From Thiohalocapsa sp. (GTDB lineage: Bacteria; Pseudomonadota; Gammaproteobacteria; Chromatiales; Chromatiaceae): a DNA stretch of 10,053 nt. Both the position numbers and the translations under genes were made by a program. This document shows positions 1-5,768 of this stretch, one piece after another; the stretch's first letter is position 1; each line of letters begins with the position of its first letter. The notes under the pieces were generated by a model. That model was not told the origin of the DNA. It searched no databases and worked only from the letters and a program-made list of their open reading frames with translations. The stretch spans positions 1-10,053 of the forward strand of contig NZ_JAIFKJ010000639.1 of the NCBI RefSeq assembly GCF_019695415.1. Reading direction: 5' to 3'.

Positions 1-105
1 AACAATCGTCCGGATTTGGCGCGGGCGGCGGTGCGGGAGGTCTGCAGCGACTTGCTTCCAGCCATTGCGGACCAAGACTCCGGCAGCGGGTGGTTGACCG
101 TCTGA
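1..105 (+). CDS. C-terminal tail of an unidentified protein (5' end outside window)
   Basis: Frame 1 is open from the first base to a TGA at 103-105 and encodes 34 residues ending in GSGWLTV. The codons carry mostly G or C in the third position, as in the confirmed genes here, and the peptide contains a plausible amphipathic helix (RPDLARAAVREVCSDLLPAI). This looks like the genuine end of a rightward gene that begins upstream of the window. The fragment is too short to name a family. It converges on the leftward block ending at 336. It could still be a chance open frame. Confidence 0.4.
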   Translation, partial: NNRPDLARAAVREVCSDLLPAIADQDSGSGWLTV

Positions 106-335
106 CAGGCGCTCCCGGCGGCAGAGCGCGATTACCAGGCGCCACGCGGCGGCGCCGTCAAGCTCGCTGCGGCGGGGGGCTGATAACCTGGCCCTAATAA
201 ACTCTCCCCAATTACCTCTGCTAGCCCTGCTTCAGCGCGCCGGGAGCGAATTCACCCAACGTGACTAGGCGTTGCGTATGCTGGAGAAGCTGCGGAAAGA
301 CCTACGCTCTGCGCAGAGCGGCTGATATGCGGCAC
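106..335. other. Intergenic stretch between convergent genes
   Basis: This 230-bp stretch lies between the tail of the upstream plus-strand gene and the stop of the leftward Cys-rich gene. No reading frame in it looks coding. The middle part (about 180-260) is more AT-rich than its surroundings. The only structured element I see is the 16-bp palindrome at 305-320, annotated separately. Confidence 0.5.
305..320 (-). terminator. Palindrome, possible weak terminator of the grxC-hslR-hypothetical block
   Basis: CGCTCTGCGCAGAGCG is a perfect 16-bp palindrome that can fold as a 6-bp stem with a GCGC loop. It sits about 15 bp past the TGA (338-336) of the leftward Cys-rich gene. Read leftward it is followed by TAGGTCTTTCC, which has only a short T run, so intrinsic termination would be weak. 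A protein-binding site or chance palindrome is also possible. Confidence 0.3.
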
Positions 336-851
336 TCAAGTCGGCTCGCTGTCGTCCTGCCTCGTCTTGCGCGCGCGACGACGCTCGCGGAACGACTGCC
401 GCCCCTTGTAGGCCGCGATGTGCTGAATGATTTGCTGGTAGGGAAGTTGCTCCAGCCCCCCGAAGTGGGCCACCGCCGCACGCAGCAGGCCGTCGACGTC
501 GTCCACCGGGCTTGATGCGTCTGCAGTCTCGTCCGCCGGCTCCGCACTTGGGAGGGCTGCACGCACCCCGCGCAGCCCGCCCACCTGGATGCGCATGGCC
601 TTGGCATGCGGCAGCGCCGAGCGCCCGTCGGTCGTGCGCAGCGCGAAGCGTGCCTGTAGGCGCAGATGCTCCAGGAACTGAAGGCAGCGTGCCTGGGCGT
701 CGTCGGCGGCGCACCGCACCCCCTCGCGCTCGGCGATACAGAAGCGCTTGGCCCGGGCGCAGGCACAGTTGCCCGTCAGGATGGACTTTTCATACGGGCA
801 GCGGCGCTCGTTGACGGCGTTGTAGGTGTCGCGGAAGGCGTCTTGGTCCAA
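336..851 (-). CDS. Conserved-looking hypothetical protein, Cys-rich N-terminus (171 aa)
   Basis: I do not recognise a named family. The protein has six cysteines, all in the first 56 residues: C18, C29, C31, C38, C47 and C56. C18 begins a CPYEK motif, and C29/C31 form a CAC pair followed by ARAKRFCIAEREG. A Ser/Asp/Glu-rich linker lies near residues 100-115, then a helical stretch (GGLEQLPYQQIIQHIAAYKG) and a basic tail rich in Arg. The cysteine spacing suggests metal (Zn or Fe-S) binding, which is inference. The start is TTG at 851-849, because no ATG or GTG lies upstream before an in-frame stop near 930; a weak GGA lies a few bases before it. The frame stays open upstream of the TTG, so the N-terminus is uncertain. 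It follows hslR on the same strand after an 84-bp gap and is probably the last gene of the grxC-hslR block. Confidence 0.75.
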   Translation of the reverse strand: MDQDAFRDTYNAVNERRCPYEKSILTGNCACARAKRFCIAEREGVRCAADDAQARCLQFLEHLRLQARFALRTTDGRSALPHAKAMRIQVGGLRGVRAALPSAEPADETADASSPVDDVDGLLRAAVAHFGGLEQLPYQQIIQHIAAYKGRQSFRERRRARKTRQDDSEPT

Positions 852-935
852 GGTCAGTTCCGGCGGTAGTGATGGGTAAATTGGCGTCTGTGCGAAGTCG
901 GCATGGCGTGGCGGCGTTTCAGCCGCTTGCGGTGA

Positions 936-1355
936 TCATTGTCGGCGCCCGGTGAACGCGCCAATGCGCCGGCGGTCGCGCTTGGTGGGGCGGCCGCGCT
1001 CCGGGGCCGGCGCGCGGCCGGCATCGCGCCGCTCGCGCACCTGTTCCTGACGCTTGAGGCGACTCGCCTCGTCTTCGGTGTAAAGCAGCGCGGCCTCGGT
1101 GGCGGGGCGGCGCTGCTTTGAGAGGGCGCGCACCTCGATGCACCACTCGTATCCGCCTTTGTGGATGTTGAGGCGGTTGCCGGGGCGGATGCCTCGGCCG
1201 GGCTTCACGCGCTGGCCGTCCACCTGCACCTTACCGCCGTTGATGGCCTCCACAGCCAGGGGCCGCGTCTTGAAAAAGCGCGCCGCCCAGAGCCACTTGT
1301 CCAGACGCTGGCTGCCCGCGTCGTCCGCGCCGGCCCGACCATGCGCGTCGCTCAT
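936..1355 (-). CDS. hslR: Heat-shock protein Hsp15, S4-domain RNA-binding protein
   Basis: The product is 139 residues, close to E. coli Hsp15 (133 aa). Hsp15 binds 50S subunits that still carry nascent chain-tRNA and recycles them after translation aborts, notably during heat stress. The S4 RNA-binding domain spans about residues 17-64, starting RLDKWLWAARFFKTRPLA, with the typical GGKVQVDG and KPGRGIRPGN segments. A lysine/arginine-rich C-terminus ends GRPTKRDRRRIGAFTGRRQ, as in the family. I chose the ATG at 1355-1353 (MSDAHGRAG). The same frame stays open upstream to 1436, but that part overlaps the end of grxC and does not look conserved. It starts 7 bp after the grxC stop, so translational coupling with grxC is likely. 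No strong Shine-Dalgarno is visible, which fits coupling. Identification is confident. Confidence 0.93.
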   Translation of the reverse strand: MSDAHGRAGADDAGSQRLDKWLWAARFFKTRPLAVEAINGGKVQVDGQRVKPGRGIRPGNRLNIHKGGYEWCIEVRALSKQRRPATEAALLYTEDEASRLKRQEQVRERRDAGRAPAPERGRPTKRDRRRIGAFTGRRQ

Positions 1356-1362
1356 GGCGGGC

Positions 1363-1701
1363 TCAGCCAAGCCCCAACAACGGGTCCAGCTTGCCGGCGC
1401 GGTCAAGCGCGGCCAGGTCGTCGTAGCCGCCCACATGGGTGTCGCCGACGAAGATCTGCGGCACAGTGGTGCGATTGGCGAGTTGGGTCATCTCCTGGAA
1501 GCGCTCGCGGTCGCCGTCTACGGCGATCTCCTCCCAGGCGATGCCCTTGCGCTCCAACAGGCGTCGGGCACGCACGCAATAGGGACAGAAGGCGGTGGCA
1601 TACATGCGCACCTGCGGCTGGTCCGTGGAGCTGACGGGCTGTGCGGGGGGCTGTTGCTGGTCGCGGTCATGCTCGCTCGATTGCATGCTGCTTTGCTGCA
1701 T
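1363..1701 (-). CDS. grxC: Glutaredoxin 3 (class I, dithiol)
   Basis: A cytosolic thiol-disulfide oxidoreductase reduced by glutathione; it deglutathionylates proteins and supplies electrons to reductases. From the chosen start the protein is 112 residues. It has the active-site CPYC at 39-42, the cis-proline motif TTVPQIF at 78-84 and the glutathione-contact loop GGYDD at 91-95, followed by a LDPLLGLG end like E. coli Grx3 (83 aa). The first ~30 residues are a Gln/Ser-rich extension not part of the fold. I chose the ATG at 1701-1699 because GAGGAG lies 4 bases upstream (1711-1706). A second ATG at 1686-1684 would also work, and the frame remains open to 1950. It is the first gene of the grxC-hslR-hypothetical block and divergent from pepN. 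Confidence 0.93.
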   Translation of the reverse strand: MQQSSMQSSEHDRDQQQPPAQPVSSTDQPQVRMYATAFCPYCVRARRLLERKGIAWEEIAVDGDRERFQEMTQLANRTTVPQIFVGDTHVGGYDDLAALDRAGKLDPLLGLG

Positions 1702-1931
1702 CTGGCTCCTCGTGGCGTTGGTACTCTTCTGATGGCGCCCACCGCTGCGGCCCCATGGCTTGAAAACCGGGCGCTGCGGCCGGACAAGCCGAAAGACTGA
1801 CACAAGGCGCCGCACCGCGCCAGAGCGCGCGCGGTCGGGCGCAGACGCCGAGTTGCCCGCCGCCCCGACTCGCCGCACAGACCAGAGTCCTCGACTCCAA
1901 CCACACCGCCATCCGCTGAGAGCATCGCCCC
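1702..1931. promoter_or_regulatory. Divergent intergenic region between grxC and pepN
   Basis: This 230-bp region must hold the promoters for both the leftward grxC block and the rightward pepN. I found no convincing -35/-10 pair in either direction. The pepN ATG has only a weak GAGAG about 10 bases upstream. The leftward grxC frame is open through this region but has no glutaredoxin-like sequence here. Confidence 0.4.
1706..1711 (-). promoter_or_regulatory. Shine-Dalgarno site deciding the grxC start
   Basis: On the minus strand GAGGAG lies 4 bases before the ATG at 1701-1699. It is the clearest ribosome-binding site in the window. It argues that grxC starts here and not at the further-upstream in-frame starts or at the internal ATG at 1686. 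Confidence 0.6.
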
Positions 1932-4598
1932 ATGTATCGTCCGACGCCACCGGTCATTCACCTCAAAGACTATCGTCCGCCGGAATTCCTGATCGACCAG
2001 GCGATGCTGCGCTTCGACCTCGGTATGGACGAGACGGCCGTGCATGCGGAGCTGAGCGTTCGACGCAATCCCGCGTCCAAGCGCGGCGACGGCGACCTGC
2101 TTCTGGACGGCGAGCACCTGGAGCTGCTGGAAGTGGCGCTGGATGACAGGCCTCTGCCGCCGGCAGAGTACGAGTTGCGCGAAGACGCACTGGTGGTGCA
2201 TCGGGTGCCGGACCGTTTCCGGCTGCGCACCCGAGTGCTGATCCACCCCGCCGAGAACACGGCCTTGGAGGGGCTCTACGTCTCCGGCGACATGCTTTGC
2301 ACCCAATGTGAGGCGGAGGGGTTTCGGCGCATCACCTATTTCATCGACCGCCCGGACGTCATGACCCGGTTCCGTGTGGAGCTGGTGGCGGATCCGGCGC
2401 GCTTCCCCGTGCTGCTCTCCAACGGCAACCCGGTGGGAGAGGAATCGCTGCCCGATGGACGCCGGCTCGCGCGCTGGGACGACCCCTTCGCGAAGCCGAG
2501 CTACCTGTTCGCGGTGGTGGCCGGGGACCTGGCGGCTGTCTCCGACAGCTTCACCACCGTGTCCGGCCGGCAGATCCCGCTGAACATCTACGTTGAGGCG
2601 GAGAACACCGATAAGTGCGACCACGCCATGCGCTCGCTCAAGGCCGCCATGCGCTGGGACGAGGAGCGTTACGGGCGCGAGTACGACCTCGACGTGTTCA
2701 ACATCGTCGCTGTCAGCCACTTCAATATGGGCGCCATGGAGAACAAGGGCCTCAACGTCTTCAATGCCAAGTACATCCTTGCCCGGCCGGACACGGCGAC
2801 CGACACCGACTTCGCCGGCATCGAAGGCGTCGTCGCGCACGAGTACTTCCACAACTGGACCGGCAACCGCATCACCTGCCGCGACTGGTTCCAGCTGAGC
2901 CTGAAGGAGGGCTTTACTGTCTATCGCGACCAGGAGTTCAGCGCGGACATGAATTCCCGCGGCGTCAAGCGCATCGAGGACGTGCGCATGCTCCGCGCAC
3001 GCCAGTTCCCCGAGGACGCAGGCCCCATGGCGCATCCGGTGCGTCCGGACTCCTACATCGAGATCAACAACTTCTATACCGCGACGGTGTACGAGAAGGG
3101 TGCCGAAGTCGTGCGCATGCAGGCCAACCTGCTGGGGCCGGAGCGCTTCCGTCAGGGAACCGACCTCTACTTCGAGCGCTTCGACGGCCAGGCCGTGACC
3201 ACCGAGGATTTCGTTGCCTGCATGGAGGAGGCCGGCGACCTGGATCTCGGCCAGTTCCGGCGGTGGTACTCTCAAGCCGGGACGCCGGTGCTGGAGTGTG
3301 CGGACGGCTTCGATGAAGACACCGGCACTTACACCCTGGAAATCCGCCAGCACACGCCGATCACGCCGGGCCAATCCACCAAGCTGCCGCTGCACATTCC
3401 TTTTGCCCTCGGGCTGCTGGATGCGGACGGGCAGGATCTGCCCGTCCAGCTCGCAGGCGAGACCGAGGCGCCCCCGCCCGGTACCCGCATGCTCGCGCTG
3501 CGCGAGTCGGTGGAGCGCTTCGAGATCGTCGGCCTGGCCGCCGAGCCCGTGCCGTCGCTGCTGCGCGGCTTCTCGGCGCCGGTCATCGTGCGCTACCCGT
3601 ACACGGATGCCCAGCTGACCTTCCTGATGGCTCATGACAGTGACGGGTTCAACCGTTGGGATGCGGCTCAGAGCCTCAGCGTGCGCCTGCTGCTGGAGCT
3701 GGTTGCCGAGCCAGGCACGCCGGTGCCGGAGGCCTATCTAGACGCCGTGCGCGGTGCACTGGCGCAGGATGGCCCGGACGCGGATCGTGCGTTGCTGGCG
3801 GAGGTGCTTACGCTGCCGTCCGAGAGCTACTTGGGCGATCAAATGACCGTCGTAGACGTGGACGGTATCCACCGCGCCCGCGAGCGGCTCGCTGCCGCCT
3901 TCGGCGAGCAACTTCGCGATGACCTGCTCGCGGCGCTCGAGCGCAACCAGGAGCCCCGGGAGTACGATCTCTCGCCCGCTGCGATGGGCCGCCGCGCGCT
4001 GCGCAACTGTGCGCTCGGCTATCTCATGCGGGCGCCGACGCCGGAGATTGTCGACCGCTGCCGGGCGCAGTTCGAGGCTGGGCACAACATGACGGACGTC
4101 ATCGCGGCGCTGCGCTGCCTGTTGGACGCCGACCCCGAGCACGTCAGTGATGCCGGCGATGCTGCGTTGGCGGCGTTCTTCGAGCGTTGGTCCGATGACG
4201 CGCTGGTGCTGGACAAGTGGTTCGCGCTGCAGGCCCAAAGCAGCCGGCCCGATACGCTCATGCGCGTGGAGGCGCTGCTGGAGCACCCGAAGTTTTCGCT
4301 CACCAACCCAAACCGCGTACGATCGCTGATCGGCGCCTTCGCGGTGGGGAACCCGCTGCGCTTCCACGCAGTAGATGGTGCCGGCTACCGGTTCCTCGCC
4401 GACCGCATTCTGGAGCTGGACCCGCTGAACCCGCAAATCGCCTCGCGCCTGCTCTATCCCATGACCCGCTGGCGGCGCTACGACGACATCCGCCAGGCCC
4501 TCATGCGCGCCCAGCTCGAGCGCATCCTGGAGGTGGAAGGGCTCTCCAACGACGTCTACGAGGTCGTCTCCAAGAGCCTCGGGCAGAAACAGGACTGA
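1932..4598 (+). CDS. pepN: Aminopeptidase N (M1 family zinc metallopeptidase)
   Basis: A broad-specificity cytosolic aminopeptidase that removes N-terminal residues from peptides in the late steps of protein turnover. It is 888 aa, near the 870 aa of E. coli PepN. The substrate-binding GAMEN motif is at 267-271. The zinc site HEYFH is at 303-307 with the third ligand E326 in LKEGFT, and the transition-state tyrosine Y387 is in YEKGAE. These sit six residues downstream of the E. coli positions as I recall them (GAMEN 261-265, H297/H301/E320, Y381). The order is an N-terminal beta domain (about 1-190), catalytic domain (190-440), a beta-sandwich (440-545) and a helical C-terminal domain (545-888), all present. 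The start ATG at 1932 gives MYRPTPPVIHLKDYRPPEF, as expected for the family. No frameshift is seen. The gene stands alone, divergent from grxC. Confidence 0.98.
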   Translation: MYRPTPPVIHLKDYRPPEFLIDQAMLRFDLGMDETAVHAELSVRRNPASKRGDGDLLLDGEHLELLEVALDDRPLPPAEYELREDALVVHRVPDRFRLRTRVLIHPAENTALEGLYVSGDMLCTQCEAEGFRRITYFIDRPDVMTRFRVELVADPARFPVLLSNGNPVGEESLPDGRRLARWDDPFAKPSYLFAVVAGDLAAVSDSFTTVSGRQIPLNIYVEAENTDKCDHAMRSLKAAMRWDEERYGREYDLDVFNIVAVSHFNMGAMENKGLNVFNAKYILARPDTATDTDFAGIEGVVAHEYFHNWTGNRITCRDWFQLSLKEGFTVYRDQEFSADMNSRGVKRIEDVRMLRARQFPEDAGPMAHPVRPDSYIEINNFYTATVYEKGAEVVRMQANLLGPERFRQGTDLYFERFDGQAVTTEDFVACMEEAGDLDLGQFRRWYSQAGTPVLECADGFDEDTGTYTLEIRQHTPITPGQSTKLPLHIPFALGLLDADGQDLPVQLAGETEAPPPGTRMLALRESVERFEIVGLAAEPVPSLLRGFSAPVIVRYPYTDAQLTFLMAHDSDGFNRWDAAQSLSVRLLLELVAEPGTPVPEAYLDAVRGALAQDGPDADRALLAEVLTLPSESYLGDQMTVVDVDGIHRARERLAAAFGEQLRDDLLAALERNQEPREYDLSPAAMGRRALRNCALGYLMRAPTPEIVDRCRAQFEAGHNMTDVIAALRCLLDADPEHVSDAGDAALAAFFERWSDDALVLDKWFALQAQSSRPDTLMRVEALLEHPKFSLTNPNRVRSLIGAFAVGNPLRFHAVDGAGYRFLADRILELDPLNPQIASRLLYPMTRWRRYDDIRQALMRAQLERILEVEGLSNDVYEVVSKSLGQKQD

Positions 4599-4666
4599 GC
4601 CGTGCCAACGGGCAGCCCGGCTGCGCACAGTCAGTCAGTGCACCGGGATCGCGCGGGAAATAGAGT

Positions 4667-4912
4667 TACCGTCCCCGAAACTTTCTCCCCGAAATTTCGG
4701 GGTTAGATGGAGAGGCGGCAGCCACCGGTGAGGGCGATCTGCTGGGCAGCGACAGTGCGCATCTGATGCCGGCAGAGGGGTTGCGCTTCCCAAATGGCAA
4801 GGCCGTTGACGATCTCGAGCCGGATACCGAGCTCGTCGGCTCGCAGGTGCTGGCTGTCGATGGAAATGATGGACCGTGCCGTTGCTTTTGCACCAATAAA
4901 TCGGGGACGGTA
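4667..4912. mobile_element. 246-bp segment bounded by 12-bp perfect inverted repeats
   Basis: TACCGTCCCCGA at 4667-4678 is repeated inverted as TCGGGGACGGTA at 4901-4912. The flanks are AT-rich (AAATAGAG left, TACTTAATT right). The two arms enclose a coding-like relic on the minus strand. From memory, CGGGGACGGTA-type ends are common beside Y1/REP-associated transposase genes, but no transposase is visible inside, so this would be a non-autonomous or decayed element. No target-site duplication is obvious. The segment could also be an old scar around a deleted gene. Confidence 0.45.
4687..4702. repeat. 16-bp perfect palindrome CCCCGAAATTTCGGGG
   Basis: The palindrome lies just inside the left inverted repeat. 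Its left arm TCCCCGAAA (4686-4694) is a direct copy of part of the inverted repeat (4672-4680). It abuts the TAA of the relic reading leftward. No T tract follows on either strand, so it is a poor intrinsic terminator. It may be part of the element end structure. Confidence 0.5.
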
Positions 4913-4915
4913 TAC
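4703..4915 (-). pseudogene. Coding-like relic, possibly a deleted Uma2-type protein (about 70 codons)
   Basis: Minus-strand codons from just after a TAA at 4918-4916 run open to a TAA at 4705-4703. No ATG, GTG or TTG is usable near the front, so it is probably not expressed. The peptide looks like protein, not noise: SIISIDSQHLRADELGIR, then LEIVNGLAIWEAQPLCRHQ, ending ALTGGCRLSI. From memory the DELGIRLEIV...IWEA...RHQ pattern resembles the N-terminus of a Uma2-like (PF05685) subgroup, and the ending resembles its C-terminus, as if the middle (over 100 residues) were deleted near RHQ. This is a weak identification. The right inverted repeat overlaps its first codons. Confidence 0.35.
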
Positions 4916-4962
4916 TTAATTGTTGAGATCTCGGTACAGTCGTCGTCGCTGACGGGATCTGA

Positions 4963-5748
4963 TCAACGCCCCTTCCCTGGAGTCGGCGCGGCGCCCAGCT
5001 GCGTGGAAATCTCCCGCCCCGCTTCCAGCAGGGGCTCGATCCAGTCCATCCGCCGGCGCTCGATGGGGGCGGATACGGACAGGCCACCGGCCACGCGGCC
5101 GGTGGCGTCTTTGAGCAGTACACCGATGCAGCCGACGTCCATCTCGGCTTCCTGGTTGTCGAGGGCATAGCCTGCTTCCAGGGCCTGCGCGCACTCGGCG
5201 ATGAGGCGCTCCACCTTGGTGATGCTGTTGCGGGTATAGGCGGGCAGGTTGGTGCGCTCGGCATAGGCGCGGATGGCCGCTTCGCCGCCCGCAGCCAGCA
5301 TCAGCTTGCCGACAGCGGTGACGTGCAGCGGCGCACGGGAGCCGATCAGCTGCTGCACATGGATGCTGCGGTTGGGCGTGGCCTTCTCGATGTAGACCAC
5401 CTGGTCGCCTTCGCGGATGGTCAGGTTGATGGTCTCGCCCAGGCGATCCCGCAGAGACTCCATCACCGGCCGTGCCAGCGCGCGCATGTCCACGTCGCCG
5501 TGCAGACGCACGCCGAGCTGAAGCAGCCGCAGACCCAGGCGGTAATGGGCGGCGGCGTCACGCTCCACGAAGCCATTCTCCAGGAGCGACGCCAGGATGC
5601 GGTGGGCGGTGGACGGGTGCAGGCCCGTCTCGGCGCCGAGCACCTTGAGGCTCACCGGCTCCGAGTAGCGCGCAATGGCATCCAGCAGCGCCGCCGCACG
5701 GTCGATAACCTGGATCCTAGTGCCGGTGCGCCCGGAATCGCTGCCCAT
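4963..5748 (-). CDS. IclR-family transcriptional regulator
   Basis: A 261-residue DNA-binding regulator. Residues about 13-75 form the N-terminal winged helix-turn-helix, with recognition region TGLHPSTAHRILASLLENGF and wing VERDAAAHYRLG. Residues about 85-250 form the effector-binding domain, with the family signatures VYIEKA, LHVTAVGKLMLA and a cysteine in GCIGVLL (C207). Length and order match the family. The effector cannot be told from sequence. The start is ATG at 5748-5746 (MGSDSGRTG); no good ribosome-binding site precedes it, and a TTG two codons upstream is an alternative. It begins 20 bp after the murF stop on the same strand, so co-transcription with murF is likely. Its other neighbour is a decayed segment, so any former target gene may be lost. 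Confidence 0.92.
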   Translation of the reverse strand: MGSDSGRTGTRIQVIDRAAALLDAIARYSEPVSLKVLGAETGLHPSTAHRILASLLENGFVERDAAAHYRLGLRLLQLGVRLHGDVDMRALARPVMESLRDRLGETINLTIREGDQVVYIEKATPNRSIHVQQLIGSRAPLHVTAVGKLMLAAGGEAAIRAYAERTNLPAYTRNSITKVERLIAECAQALEAGYALDNQEAEMDVGCIGVLLKDATGRVAGGLSVSAPIERRRMDWIEPLLEAGREISTQLGAAPTPGKGR

Positions 5749-5768
5749 CGCCAAAAGCCGGCTCGTCG

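Noticed and set aside
265..766. Alternative minus-strand frames overlapping the Cys-rich gene
   Set aside because: Their translations are Arg/Ala/Pro-rich without structure, while the 336-851 frame has ordered motifs and balanced composition.
1356..1436. 27-residue N-terminal extension of Hsp15
   Set aside because: It overlaps the grxC coding end, lacks conservation-like features, and the internal ATG at 1355 gives the normal family length.
1518..3635. Very long (705-codon) open frame on the minus strand across grxC and most of pepN
   Set aside because: It is antisense to pepN, whose catalytic motifs are all intact. The translation is an Arg/His/Val-rich composition without motifs, a usual by-product of high GC content.
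3738..4628. 296-codon minus-strand open frame across the end of pepN
   Set aside because: Antisense shadow of the pepN C-terminal domain; no recognisable motifs or ribosome-binding site.
4610..4630. GCAGC/GCTGC hairpin after pepN as a terminator
   Set aside because: The stem is only 5 bp with a 3-base loop and no T tract follows, so it cannot be called an intrinsic terminator.
4766..5170. 134-codon plus-strand open frame from the cassette into iclR
   Set aside because: It is antisense to the end of the well-supported IclR gene and to the minus-strand relic; the peptide has no family resemblance.
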